NCBI GenBank assembly: GCA_013396655.1
Contig: WBMV01007372.1
Location: 182,616-246,615 of the forward strand
Origin: Campylorhamphus procurvoides
Taxonomy: Eukaryota; Chordata; Aves; Passeriformes; Dendrocolaptidae
DNA length: 64,000 nt
Reading direction: 5' to 3'
The translations under genes and the position numbers were made by a program. Below, in pieces: positions 13,456 to 26,849 of this stretch. Position 1 is the stretch's first letter. Every line of letters starts with the position of its first letter. The notes beneath the pieces are model-generated. The model searched no databases and was not told the DNA's origin. It saw only the letters and a list, made by a program, of their open reading frames with translations.

Positions 13456-14926
13456 AAGCCAAACATCAAAGGAGGAAAATACATTCTGAATCTTAACTAG
13501 CTGGAGAGGCAGAAGCTGTGTCTGCTGGAACACACAGCAAAGAAAGTGCCATGCCCAGAGCTCACACACTTACGCAACCCCTGCTGCAAGTCATTGTGGA
13601 GCCCAGACCTCAAACGCCCCACTGCAGCTTCCCCTGGCACAAACAGCAGCAATTCAAGTTGGAACTCGCTGCAGAGCAGCAGCTCCTGAGCTGTTCCACA
13701 CCAGGCAGCAAACACACCTCCAGCCCCGCACGCCGTGTCTGAACTGGCCCTCTCACTGCTGCCCTAAAACACTCCCCAAAGTTACCTGGAAACAAAGGCT
13801 GGCCATGAACAGCGGCGTCACAGCTCAGCCCGCAGCCAGGAACGCTGCAGCACATCATGGGAACGTGTCTGGAGCTCCAGGGAGGGATCCAGGGCACGAG
13901 CTGTCTGCCTCAGGGTGAGTCACTGCACTCAGGGGCAGCAGGAACTCCAGGACTGCTCAGAGGTGTTACCCCTGCAGGCTCCCCTTGCTCCAAATCCCAG
14001 GAAAACGTGCTAAATTACAACCAAACGAACCCAGAGCCGGGGGAGGGATGTGGCAGAGCAACCCAAATCCAACCCAAATCCCAGCATCCTTACAGGGCTG
14101 TGCCAGAAGAGCCAGGAGTGGTCAGAGCTATCCCAGCGGTGGGAACGAAGCCGCTCCTGGAGGAGCCGGAGCAGCGAGGAGGAATCACGTGGTGGAGCCT
14201 GTGCAGCCTGGGAGAGCTCGCTCCTCCAAAACTTTTCCTCATTAAACAATTCCAAACCACCCCACCCAGCTGCTGCTATTGTTGTCAGAGAGGGAATTCC
14301 AAGCAGAACAATGATTTCCACAACATTTTGCTGCTGCTGGAAGAAGAAAACTGGTAACACTGCACAGCACAAATGCAGTTTCCACAGTAGTTCATCCAGC
14401 ACAAGGCTCCTTCCTAAAGGGAACAGATTAACGTGCCTCAAATCCACTGTGCAGCAGGGATGTATTTTTAGATCCAGCCATCCAAAGGCAGTGATGTGGT
14501 GGAAGCCTCCCAGGCTGGAGTTGGCCATGGGAGGTTCATCTCTCTGCACCCTGGAGAGGGCAGCTCATTAAGAGGCTGCTCAGAGCAGAAGGAAACAATT
14601 CACCCACTCCCTGAAGAAACCCCTCTTCCCACGAGGGCACACAAGGCAGCTCCTCTGAACCCTCCCCAGCTCATCCCAATTTGCACCATTTCTTGGGAAC
14701 AGTTTCTTCCCCACATCTCCAGCACAATAAACAGAGACAAATTCAACACTCTGTCCCTGGCACAACGTGGGATGTAGAGTGGCTCAAAGTCAACCCAAGG
14801 GCCCACAAAAACAAAGGGAGCAGGACCACAGTTTGGCTTTATATTTTATCTGTGATTTCTGATACAGTAAAGCACGAGCTGTCACATGAATCCAAATGCA
14901 AGTGAACCCTACAAATACCCTGGAAA

Positions 14927-15012
14927 CACAGAATGATTTAGGTTGGAAGGACCTGAACCACATCAAGCACCTCTGCCTTCATTCCCCTGCAAGGCTGTTC
15001 CTGTGATACTGG
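14927..15012 (-). mobile_element. Short CR1 3' fragment
   Basis: The phrase cacagaatgatttaggttgg, followed by aaggacctgaaccacatcaa, marks the 3' end of a CR1 copy truncated soon after. Confidence 0.7.
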
Positions 15013-16301
15013 AAATACCAACTCGACACCACCTCCAAAATTGCTTCCTAATACTTTCTCATGCTATTCCATATTTTAACATTTGACTCTCAAATAAAAT
15101 GCCTTCAGATCACAAATCATTCAGTGGGGAGCACTTGACTTTCAGGTAGCTGCAGTTAAGCAAAACCAAAATAAAATATAGAAAGATCTATGAAATAGAG
15201 AGTGTTTATTGTTTCATAACTTGCCAGGAATTTGACTGCCCCATCTGAGAGCTCAGAGATGAGACTGCCAGAATGCAAAAGGCATCACCTACCCCCTTGC
15301 AGAGGTGAATTTGGGTATCCCAAACACATCACTGGGCAGCACAAATGGCCAATTCTGAGAATGTGTGGGGCAACAGGCAGAAGAAAGAGGAAAACTAAAA
15401 ATTAAGGAGGAAAAATGCAAAAAATCTATACAAGAACCAAAAGTCCTGAGTAGAGCCAAGCCATTTTTCAGACTTTTGTTAAAATTAGATTGGCCTTTGT
15501 GAACCACATCTGCTCCTTGTGAGCAGCAAAAGGGCACCAACATCACACAGTGGAAGACACAGGCACCCAGAGGCAACATCTGAGAACGAGGTTCCTTCCT
15601 CCACACATCGAACTGAGCTTACACACCTCAAAACCAGCTCATTTCTAATGCTCACAGTGCCCATGGAAGGCAAAACTACTCCAATCTGGTGTGTAGGTCT
15701 AAGGAAAAACAAGCTTTGCTTGAGCCCTGCCTCCCCTCCAGAGCCCTTCCTCCTCCGAGCGCCTGAAATAGGATGTTACACTACTTGTTTATACGCCATT
15801 ACAGAAAAACATGCTGGGTTTCTTCATCCTGCATTACAGAACAAAATGTTACCCAATTCCTTCTGTAAAGCACCAAGAAATAACTGTGAGACCATATGCA
15901 TGGGGAAGCATCCACGTGCTGGAGTAATCCAGCCTTACGTAACCAGCCAGGGGTGTCTGACCACGACCCGCAGCAAAGAGAGGGCCAAAAACCAACCCAG
16001 AAATTCATCTGGAGGGCCCTGGTCAGGGCACCAAAGAAATTCCTGGCTCTGGATGTACAATTTGAGGTTTCTGAGCAGAGAATCCTGGGTGGTTGGTTTT
16101 CTCTCCTTGAGCTCATCCCTATTAAGCAAAAATGAATCATTTGCTAATTGGTGAGTTCAGTTTGAACTGATGCCACCGTGATTCTTATCTTGGTAGCTGG
16201 AAGGCAGCTCCTTCCAAGGATTCAACAAGCCATGGACAAAGGCAGAGATCATCCTCGGTGCATCCCACAGCGCCAGGGATCTGAGCACTGATAATCCCAG
16301 A

Positions 16302-16985
16302 GATCACAGAATCCCTGAGGTTGGAAAAGACTCCAGCCATTCCCCAGCACTGCCAGGGCCACCAGTAGCCCATGTCCCCAAATGCCACATCCACAGTGGT
16401 TCTGAACACTCCCAGGGATGGGGACTCCACCACCCCCCTGGGCAGCCCCTTCCAAGGCCTGACCACCCTTTCCAGCATGAAATTCCTCCTCATGTCCAAC
16501 CTGAACCTCCCCTAAGGCTGTTCCCTCCTGTCCTCTCCCTGTTCCCTGGGAGCAGAGCTCGACCTCTCCCAGCTCCCCTCTCCTGTCAGTGAGAAGGTCC
16601 CCCCTGAGCCTCCTTTTCTCCAGGCTGGGCCCTCCCAGCCACTCCTGCTGCTCCAGACCCTTCTCTGGACACTCTCCAGCCCCTCAATGTCCCTCCTGTC
16701 CTGAGGGGCCCAGAACTGACCCCAGAATTGCAGGTGTGGCCTCTCCAGTGCCCAGCACAGGGGACAGGCCCTGGCCATCAGAGACCCAGGGTAGAAAGGA
16801 GTCATCACCGTGGTGCAGCGATTCCGGAGATGTCTCATCACTTGGCCATGGCTGGGAGGGACTTGCAGAGCCTGAAGGTCCCCCCTGAGCCTCCTTTTCT
16901 CCAGGCTGAGCCCCCCCAGCTCCCTCAGCCCCTTCAGATGCTCCAGACCCTTCCCCAGCTCCATTCCCTTCTCTGGACTCAGCTC
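16302..16985 (-). mobile_element. CR1 LINE 3' fragment, long, with an internal duplicate
   Basis: The CR1 end starts at atcacagaatccctgagg and extends through the interior segment cagaactgacccc with caggtgtggcctctcc. A second copy of the ccccctgagcctccttttct segment follows at about 16878, so two insertions or a duplication are present. Confidence 0.85.
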
Positions 16986-17559
16986 CAGAACAGCAGCCTT
17001 GGACAAGGCAGCTGAGAACAGGAGGTGCAAAACAGACCCCAAATCCACAGACAATATATGGAATAACATCCATCTTTAGCCCCTTTCCACCTGCTGGCAA
17101 CCAAAAGCAAGCACAAAGCACAGACACATTGCTGTGAAAAGCAAGTCAACTTCCTGCACACAGATAAGGATAACAAATGTTTCACTCCTCTCTTTCAAAC
17201 GTCTCAGATTTTAAACCAAGCCAAGGAAAGAGCGTTACCAGTGAAGCTATTCCAGTAAATGAAAAGCAAATTGAAAATCAAGTCTAACCGGCATTAAATT
17301 CAAATAAATATATCTCAATTCCACAATCACAGGACATAGCTCTTATGACAAAACTCCTGCAGAAGGGAAAAGCACCCTTGATAAGTCTGGATATTAAGCT
17401 GAGGTACCAGAGGCATCTCCCAGTTTATCTAAATAAAGTGGCTCCTGCAAAGAGCCCCGGCTGCTCGGTGGAAGCTGCAGTGTGATTAACAGAGGTCCAT
17501 TAGAGAGGCAATCCATAACCTGGCTCCTGTGAGGAGTCCCTGCCACATCCGTCTGCGTT

Positions 17560-17700
17560 GCCATGGCAACCAGGCAGGAAAATATAAAGCAAATTACAGT
17601 TAAATGAAAATTATTCTCCATGACAATATATGTTAATGCGGGAACATTTGCGAGGCCATTCCGGATAAAATGTTTACATTCACACATGTGTCTACAAAAA
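17560..17700. promoter_or_regulatory. Candidate intronic regulatory element with RFX X-box
   Basis: Unique AT-rich sequence that contains the 14-base perfect palindrome GTTGCCATGGCAAC at 17567-17580, the RFX-family consensus, and a forkhead-like tgtttac at about 17671. No repeat signature is seen. Function is inferred from motifs only. Confidence 0.45.
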
Positions 17701-19101
17701 TAAATAAAAGGCAGCTGGAGCAGCTAATGGATCATCCAAAGAGAGGGAGCAGAGTCTTTATTCCTCCCCCCCTCCAAGTTTTAATGTATCCAGAATAAAA
17801 TTCTTCAAGCTGAATGAGAAACAACCCATCTTACTCAACCTATGTGTCCATTTCCATAAAAAAATATTCTTTAAGGGATAGCTTTTCACAACATCTAAAA
17901 TGCACATTCTGAATGTTGTGAGCCTTTAATTTTCCTGGCTGCAAACAAAGAGGACATTTATACCTCCCCATCCCAGCTGAAAATGGTTTAAAGGAGAGGC
18001 TAAGTTTATGGAGATCTGATTAAAACTGGGATAGTGACTTACTTTAATCAGTTATAACTCACTGAAAACTGGGAAGTGTTTTATACCTCAGTTTGGAGTG
18101 GTGAACAAGTCACTGAAATGCTTTTGGAAAAGGCCACAGTCAAGGCTGTACAAGGTGATCCCACTCTCCCACAGTCCCCACTTTGCCTGAACAGCCCTTT
18201 TTTAGGGACTGTATCTCAGTTTTTGAACATCTTCTGGAGCATGAGGGAAGTTAATTGGAACGAGGCTCGTCAAGATGCAGTCACTTGGTTATTTTTTTCA
18301 CTCCCTTGGCTTGTACTCCAAAGAAAAGCCCAAAGAAAGGGAGGTTATAAACTGACTTACTGAAGTGCCACGTTTTGAGAAGGGTTTAAAACACTGCCCT
18401 GGAAAACAACCCCCCCTCAGCCACCCTGCCAAGTTCCTTTCCCATGGAAATGCTCTGCCTGTTCCACGAGTCACACAGGTGCAGGTTTCTTGGGAAGGCC
18501 CAGAGAGAGCACAAGGCACTTTTTGAAGGCATTTGGGAGCACAGAGGAGGGCATTCAGTGTGCTGGCACATCTGAGCCCGCTCCGTGCACGCTCCCCCTG
18601 ACCTCTGCATCTGCCTATGGAACAATGCTGGGATAGGGAGCATCGTAACTTTTTATGACAGTGGGAAAACTGCAATCTTCTCCCCGAGTTCACTCCACCC
18701 TGCACATAAAACTGCTCCTAGGTTCAACCATAAAGCAGGCTCCCTCCTTTGAAGTTGCACCCGGAGCCCTGTGCACGTTGTAAAGCCGAGCTGGAACAAG
18801 GCGGCGCATTAAGGTTTTACATAACGAGCCTCGTGGAAAAGCAGCGCTCCCGAATCAGCCCCAGCCACTGTTGACAAAAGCAAGTCAGGTCAGGGAGTAT
18901 CTGGGTAACAAAACTCCTCGCAGGTGAGCTCAGGTTACCCACAAACACCAGAGTCACACAGCACCCAGTGCATTGCAGCCGTGCTCCACTTTCCAGGAGG
19001 ATCACTTGCTGCAGAGCCCACGGCGGCGTTCCCATGATCACCTCAGCTCATTTAGGCCCTGATCCACAGCTCCTTCCACCCTTCCCTCCATAGGATGTGC
19101 A

Positions 19102-19345
19102 GGATATCACAGGATGCGGTTGGAAGGGACCTCAGGAGATCACCCAGTCCAACCTCCCTGCCAAGGCAGAGTCACCTGGAGTAGGGGACAAAGGACATGT
19201 CCAGGTGGGTTTGGAATGTCTCCAGAGAGGGAGATTCCATGCCCTCCCTGGGCGGCTGTTCCAATGCTCTGACACCTCCATGGAAAGAAGTTCTTGCTCA
19301 GGTTGAGGTGGAACTTCTCATGTTTTAATTTATGTATCTCCATTC
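19102..19345 (-). mobile_element. CR1 LINE 3' fragment
   Basis: It contains atatcacaggatgcggttgg, gtccaacctccctgcc and ctccctgggcggctgttcca, a CR1 subfamily different from the dominant one. Confidence 0.85.
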
Positions 19346-22300
19346 AAGGCACAGAAAACAGCAACAAACATGAGACTAATAAACAGAACTAAACCCTGCC
19401 ATTCAAAGCCCAGCAGCAGTTGCTAGGATCCTCTGCAAACCTCGCTAATGGCTGGGATTGGGTTTCCAGGGAAGCTCCTTGCTGCATAGGTGGAGGGGCT
19501 GAGCGTTGCTTTCACAAAAGAACTTGTAAAACCCCAGGCTGCATGTCTGCAACAGCCAGGATTTATATTCCAGGCACAAATCAGATTATGCTCCACACAC
19601 TGTCCTCACAAGGCTGTGAGCAGGTGAATCCCACCAGGTCAGGAGGCCTTCCTGAACACACAGGCTCCAGGGTCAGGTTCCCTGTGCTCCCTGATGGGCT
19701 CCACATCCCTTTGCAGGGAACTGCCTGACTCTGTCAAATGCCTCCACATTAGAAGAGTCATCTCTGTAAACATAAGCAAATTCATACTAACATGGAGCCA
19801 AGATTCCCAGGAAAAACAGCTTTCCTGCAGGGAGAAGGGCAGGAGATTCAGGAACACCAGGCTGCTGGGCAACACTGCTGGTAACCTCATGGAAGACCCC
19901 ATCAAATACAGGATGAATCCATAACCCAGAGAGATTCCAAGAGCAGCTGCAAGCAGGGACAGTAAGTGGTGAGGGAGAAGCAGGAGAGGGAAGGAGCAGC
20001 TCCCTGTAAGCACATGGCACAGCATCCCAAACATTCCCATGCCCATGGATCCTTCACCTCAGTGCAGCTTCACTCCCTTCCCAAGCACTTTCCTCCCAGC
20101 ATGCAAAAACAAGGCCCAGCTCTCCAGAGGGAGAGGAAGGTGCAGGATGATCTCACAGAGCAGGAGAAAGGCAGGAACAGACGGGAGGGAACATCAAAAG
20201 CCAGACGGGCTAAAATTAGAGACAAGAATCCTGCATGAGGAGGACCAAGGCAAGTGCAGAACCTCCATCAGATGAGGCTCCTGGAAAGGGGGAGAGGAAA
20301 TATCCTGGTGGGTGAAGCAGGGAAAGCTCACTGACAGAACACACTGCAGAAGGAAATTAAATCCAGCACTTTAAGACTACAACCTCCAGCTCCTTAACCA
20401 AGGAGCATACTCAGCACACCAGGAAAGAGCCATGGAGCTGACTCCTCGTCTGATCCCTTCCCCCCTGGCTGAGGGATAACTCAAAGGAATTCAGCTCTCA
20501 CCACAGAACCAGTTAAACACCCCAGTGCCAGTGCTGATCACAGGGGAAGGGAATTGAATTTGCTGCCATCACCCACAACAGAGCAGCTGAGTAACACAGG
20601 GCACCTCAGATCCCCATCAGAGAGCCAGGAGCCTTCTGGGCTGCTGGAAAAACAGAGAGCAAACAGCTCAGAGCCTGGGAGAGCCTCCACACAGGACCCC
20701 GACATGTACTGGAACAGGCCATGGCAAGGAAAAACTGGGGAACACAGCGCAGTTATCAAGGAGCCTAATTCCCAAAATCAGCATGTTCCCCCGTGCCCTT
20801 CTGAGTCAGTGGGACAAGAAACCACCCAAACAAAAAGGTCAACATTCAAGAAGAACTGGTTTTCATCTTCAAACCTGTGCACTCAACCCTCGGAGTGCTC
20901 AAAAGGTGAAGCTCTACACACAAAATCCCCAGACTCGCTCATTACAGCCCACATCCAGCTCAGCTAAATGGATCTGCCTGTGCTGAGCTGCAAGATGAAC
21001 CCAAGGAGGCTGTGGTGGGCAGGAGCCAGGCACTGTAACCAGAGCACCCTGTGGCATTTAAACCCACAGAGCACAGCCAAGAGCAGGATGTTTGTGTGGC
21101 CCCCCCACTCACACCCCCCCCCCTTCCCTGCATTACCTCCATCTCTTCCCAGCTTTGCCGTGGCTAATCCCATCCATCCATCCATCCCAAGATCCATGGC
21201 TATATTTATAGGCAGGCTCAGATCCCCAGTCCACCCCAGGCCTGACGCAATCGCAGAGCTCTGCTGTCCTCACGACAACGCTGACATTTCACAATCTGCA
21301 CCAACCACCCTCCTGCAGAACGTGGAAAACACCAGCCCTGGAGTGTAAAGTCTATCCCAAAGATTACTGCTTCCCAAGGGATCTGGTCACTGCCACAGTC
21401 AGCAGGATCCCAGCCCTGCCACCTCCTCCCTGGAGCAGCTATCAGGAGACCATTCCCAACGGGGAACTTCTTGGAACTTTATCTTGGCTGCTCCTGGACC
21501 TGGCCAGCCTGCAGAAACCCAGCTACTTACCAGTCACTTGGAGCTCCTGGTACAACTTGTTTACACAGTGCAGGTCACAGGATCGGCTGGAAGGTGTAAG
21601 CAGGATATAGTTTTTATGGCTCTGAACTCCTGCCCAGATAAGCCGATAAGGCTGTGCTGGGGGCGGGGAGCACTTTCATGTGTGCCTGAGTCGAAAGGAA
21701 GAGGCACCATGAGCTGCACTCAAGCAGTTGCTGCTTAATAATGAAGCTTCCATTCACCTCTAAAGCTATGCAATGCATTTTTTTCTCGGTTCCTAATTAC
21801 ACATCCTTTCATTTCACATCCAGAATATTGAGGGCAGCCCCGTATTTCCAAGCCCAGCTCTCCAGCCTCTGGCTGCCGAGCCTTCAGGGACACGCTGCCT
21901 CTGGATTGTGGTGAATTTTTTAGAGGGTAACATCTCCCTTCCTGACTCTCTCTCTGATTCTTCCCTGTGCCTGTGACACAGTTTCAGCAGCTTTATGCTG
22001 CTCTAAAGGTAAATTATTCTAGACCTTCTCCATCCTGCAAAGCTGTCAGTGTCTTAAATATAAATTACAGAGGCAGCTTCCTCCAGCGTTTGCTTCCCCT
22101 CCCTGCCCTGACTTCCCTCACCCTGTAACCACCCTTTTGGTGACACCCTGCACACACCCACACCCTCAGCAGCACCTGCAGCCCATCACCCAAACAAGGA
22201 CCACCTTAACAACTGAGAGCAAACCCAACACAGCACAAGAGGAAAGGAGATGCCTTCTCCCTGGAAAAGCAGCCCCCTCACACACACAGCTGAGACAAAG

Positions 22301-25300
22301 CTGCTTTTACACCTAGTGCAAAGTTTTCCACCCTTTCCATTCTCAAAGTCTGTGAATTTCATTACACAGCACTTCAGTGACACACAAACCCAGCACCAGC
22401 ACAGACACACTTCCACGGAACAGCAAAATAAATATTTCAGTGTTTCCACAAGATATCCAGTGTTGCAACCTTTGGTTTCCGAATCCAAACGCAACATACA
22501 ATCAATACCCTGCTCCTGCCACTGCAGTAATTCACAGCGGAAGGTTTATTTTAAAAACACTCATCGACTAAGTTTGGTTTTCTTCAAGCAGGGGAAGAAA
22601 GGCTGCCTCCAGATTTGGAGAGGATAAATAATTCAATGCCTGAATGCCAAGGGCAGTGCTGCACACATCCATATGGCAGGGACAATGCAGACAGTAATAT
22701 ATGCTGCACATCACCGCCCTGACAGTGCCTTCAACCCTGACCTAGAAAAAAACATCACTTTCTCCTGACTCCAGCAGCCAATCCCCTCCCCATCACAATC
22801 ACACACTTGGGTTACCGTGGGGAAGTGTCTCCCAGTCCCTCAGCCTTCCTTCCCAGGCTGCAGCTCCAGCCCCAGATCCACGGACACGAGCGGCGTGACT
22901 TCCTCGCACGGGGAACTCCAGCAAGGAGAACGAAGCCGAGGACACAGGGGGTTCAGGACTCCTCTCTGGGAGCTCACACCTTCCCACAACCAACCCCAGG
23001 AGGAGCAGGAAAAACCAGGCCTGGCGAGACGCCGGCAGTGCCCGAAGGGAGGAGGAGCAGAGGCAGAGAGGAGGCTGTTCCTGCAGAGAACCAGAACCCA
23101 CCACCCACCCGAGCCCCTTCACCAGGGGCTGCTGAGCCACAGCACTCCCAGGGCATCCTCCAGGGAGTCAGGAGCACATGGATCATGTTGGATGGACACT
23201 GGACCACATCTTCCCCTACAGAATAAGGGGGAGGCCGCCCCTCCTCCCCTGCATGACCCTCATGGACATCAAGCCACACTCACTTCACACCCCCAAAATT
23301 AACCACACAGCCACCACCCTGCCCCACTGTCCTGTTTTGGTGATTTGATAATTTCACTACATCCTACAACTTGAAGAAAACATTAGAATCAAGAGGAAGA
23401 GTTCTGGAGCCCAAAATACCTGATATAATTAACTGCACCTTCTAACATGATTATTTCCTTTCCTGACCCCAATTACTCCTTCAGTTTATTAAAGAGAACT
23501 CAAATACAGAGCAATGTTAACACCCCAAAGAGTCACAAACAGGAAAAAAAAGTCTGAGGGCACCATTACAAACAGAGTTAATGGAACTCCATGATTAGAA
23601 ATGGATCTTGAAAGCTGTCAGATCAAAGCAAGATCTTCCTCATGTAAGGGCTGCATTACCTTCGGAGCCACGGCGCTAATACCATCTATAAAAATATTTT
23701 GCTCAAATAAGTGAAGAACAGCAGCGTTTCATCTGTCAAAAGGTGCGAGGCTTTTATGGGATTAGCCATTCCACAAGCAGCATAAAAATTAGAGCAGATT
23801 TTTAAAAGCCCCCAGCTCAGCTGATGGAGACTCCACAGCCCAACGTGCACTCACTTCCCTCACACGAGCTCCAGGCCCAGCAGATTTTTCACTCCTATTA
23901 GCATTTAAGCTTTTTTTACCTTTTTTTCCCCCCCTCATCCCCTGGTAAAAGATTACAAACTGGCATCACCTGCAAGCAGCACCACCCAGACTCAGAGAAG
24001 TTAAGATTTTTAAATACCCAACAGCTGCGGGAGAAAATCCACCAGCAAACACCAGTTCTCTCACACGGGAAAGCTCGACAATTGGAGTGGAATATGCTCC
24101 AAACCCGGCTCCAGAGCACGGGCGCTGACAGCTTCCCACCCCCCTCCCCAGCAGGATTCCAAAGGCAGCGTTTTGCCCAGACTTTTAAGGCTGCACCAAC
24201 CCGCTCAGGACGCCTGTGATTTCAAATAATTGCCTCCACAAGCCTTCCCTTGCCATTGCTGGGAGTATTTTTTATGGCCGTGCATCAGTGGCACACAAAT
24301 TACGTAACACTTGGCTGAGAAGCCTCCGAAAAAGCAGCTCCGTGCCGCTAATCCCTCGCGCAGGAAGGAGGAAAATATTTAAAAGCTGCATACAAATCAT
24401 TCCTGCGAGTGTCGTGCAGACTGGTTTAAATTAGATGGGGGTAAAAATATATGTGAGCTGATCACGAAACCCTGGAATCTTTGCTATGGAGACACCTCTC
24501 TGCAGCCTCTCACAGCCGAGAGGCAGGGAATTCTCCCCGGCGATGGAAGGAGCACACAGGCACCTTTGCTGGAGCTCATCAAGGGAACAGGAGGGGAATA
24601 ACAACCCCCATGTAAATATTTTCCAGTATTATTTGCTTTGCTTGTACTGAAAAGCAGCAATACCTGCCACTACTTGCTCTGGATCTACCACCATTAAATC
24701 TTAATACCCAGGAGGAATTTCAATCCGTGAGGCAACTGCTGAGCCTGAAATTCAGGTACGGGGCAAGAAGAGGGGCAGAGCTCCTCAGAAAGCAGTCACT
24801 CCATAATTGTACAAAAGGTAATTAACCAGCTCCGGCCCTGTGTGTTTCCTTCCCTTGGAGAAGGATTTCTTCACCGAGTAATTAGTCTGTCCCAGTTAAG
24901 ACTCGAGTCACCACACAACATATTTTCCCCAAAACAAAGCCACATGCACTATTTAAATAAAAAAAAATTAAAAAAAATTTGCCATTTCCTCACAGCCACT
25001 TCAACCCCTTCCTAGTTTTTGCCTTAGTCACTGCCTGGATCTAAAACTCAGTGAAACACCACTGTGGGAACCTCTAAAATCCCAGGTTTATTCCCACAGT
25101 GGAGACACTTCATCATTCCAGAGCACTGCCTCTTTTTAATGTACAGAAAAACAGGAGTTGAGGGGAAAAAAAACTCTTAGTACTTCAAACACATGTCCAA
25201 AAGCCACAACATAAAGACAAAGAGGGCAGATTAAATGCTGTAAAGACACACTCGTCGGGAACCTTCCTTTGAAGTATCTGCAGGAAACACTGTCATCACG

Positions 25301-26849
25301 CAGCCATGTTACAATTACACAGTTAAAATAATCAGCACCAGTTGTAAGTAGCCCATCTGGTTCCCTGGAAAGGGAACACTGCTGGTACAGTATTGATTAA
25401 CACGACGAGTCTCACTGACCCCAGAGAAATACATTTGTCTGCTCTGCTGAGCAGCGGGAGAACACGGCACGACACCACGGCACACTTGGCTTTGTTCACC
25501 AGCATTTTGGGGGGCTTGGTCCACTCAAACTTGAGCAGAAAATAAAATAATCTTATCAGGCCGGCTGCCACACACAAAGGAAGAAATTAAGACAAAGGGC
25601 TTTTTGCTTTGGGGCCTTTTTTTGGTTTAGTTTTCCTCCCCCATCCAAACCCAACCCAAACCGGACAAATCTGCAGCTTTAAGTCTGAGAAAATGCTGCT
25701 GCAACATCATAAAAACAAAAAGCAGCCCATTAAAAAAAAAAAAAACCAGTCAGTTCACCCTGAGCCACGTCTGCTTATGAAATGGAGACACGGACAAGAG
25801 TTCATTGCTAAAAGCAGAACTGAGCCAACCGTGGAGGACGAAAGGCAACATCCCCCAATTCCAGCCGTGGCCAGGGATGCTCCAGCACTGTTTAGAGCAG
25901 GCACAAGGAGAGCAGGGCTGGGAAGGAGGGCTGGCCGTGCCCCAGGCCCAGCGTGGTGCTGGTTTGGCAGATTTGGCCGAGCAGCCCTGGCTGTGACTCA
26001 GCCCAGCCCGGGGAGCCGCAGGCCCCTGCTCGCACCGAGCCCCGCTCCAGGCTGGATGTGCCCCGGCAGGTCCCGCTCCTCCCGTGGGACTGGGAGCTCT
26101 GCTGGGAGTGCAGACACCGAGCCTGGAAAACGCTGGGCTCCACAGACCCATCCAGCACACCTGGGGCTTTGGGGACAGAGCCTGAGCCCCAGTGGGCTCA
26201 GGGCACCCCCCAAGCCCGATCCTGCACTGCCAAGGGCTTCCCACGGGGAGAAAACAGGGCACGCTGCTCCAGGGCCATGTTCCACACCGTGCCAACTTCC
26301 CCCAGCAGGGCACAGGACTCGGTGTAGGTCTCACTCCACATCCCGACCCCTTCCACCGCCCCACAGCCATCCCAGACTGCTCCCACCCGGAGTCCACCGG
26401 GAAATCCAGCCTGGGAGAACGCCAGCGTTTTGCCTTTTAAGCTAATCGAGCCAAATATTGAGTTCCTGGTAGGGCACACACAAAGAATGTGCCGGTGCCG
26501 TTTGGAAACATGTGAGAGTTAATCTCCTTTTCCCTCTCCAGGACTCCATGGAGTGGTTTCCCCCCCACAGAAAAAGGAAATAATTGGAGTGGTTATGTAA
26601 AAACGTTCCATTTTATGAACAAAACAAAAAAGCAGAAATACCCCGGACTCCAAGTTCCTTAAATTTATATAGATTGCAACAAGGCACAGGGCCACTACAG
26701 CTGTTTTCACGTTAAAATCTTTGCCTACAGAGGGATAAAAAAATGGTGTATCCCCCCCCCTCTTTGAGAAGCCATCTCAGGAGGGAATTTTGCTTCAAGA
26801 GCTGCCTGGAATTCGCTCTGTGCCTATAGAGCCGTGTCCCCAGCGGTGA
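19346..26849. other. CR1-free non-coding DNA leading to the CpG island
   Basis: No CR1 end is visible across about 7.5 kb, unlike the neighbouring regions. It holds a small CATC tetramer run near 21171-21190, adjacent GATAAG motifs at 21636-21650 followed by a GC box, and several AT-rich unique blocks (23640-23830, 24160-24440, 24600-24830). No coding sequence is supported. Confidence 0.6.
24160..24440. promoter_or_regulatory. Candidate intronic regulatory element with TTACGTAA
   Basis: A repeat-free stretch with the perfect palindrome TTACGTAA at 24300-24307, the D-box/PAR-bZIP site (DBP, HLF, TEF, NFIL3). The surrounding sequence has the mixed AT-rich texture typical of conserved non-coding elements; conservation itself cannot be tested here. 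Confidence 0.35.

Larger units (their letters stand above)
9457..19101. other. Non-coding DNA, probable ANKRD11 5' intron (middle part)
   Basis: Unique sequence between scattered CR1 pieces. The stretch 16990-19100 has no CR1 and includes the X-box element and AT-rich segments near 17890-18090 and 18700-18900 that look like regulatory DNA. No exon or RNA gene is recognised. Confidence 0.5.

Noticed and set aside
15519..16154. 211-codon open frame on the plus strand
   Set aside because: No domain, no splice context and biased composition; best explained as chance in non-coding DNA.
21200..21211. CTATATTTATAG as a MEF2 site or minus-strand TATA box
   Set aside because: It is two bases longer than the MEF2 consensus and has no initiator or exon near it.
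25609..26445. Long open frame on the plus strand (278 codons)
   Set aside because: It lies in GC-rich DNA where stop codons are rare. The translation is Pro/Arg/Ser/Gly-rich with no domain I recognise, and equally long frames exist on the opposite strand.
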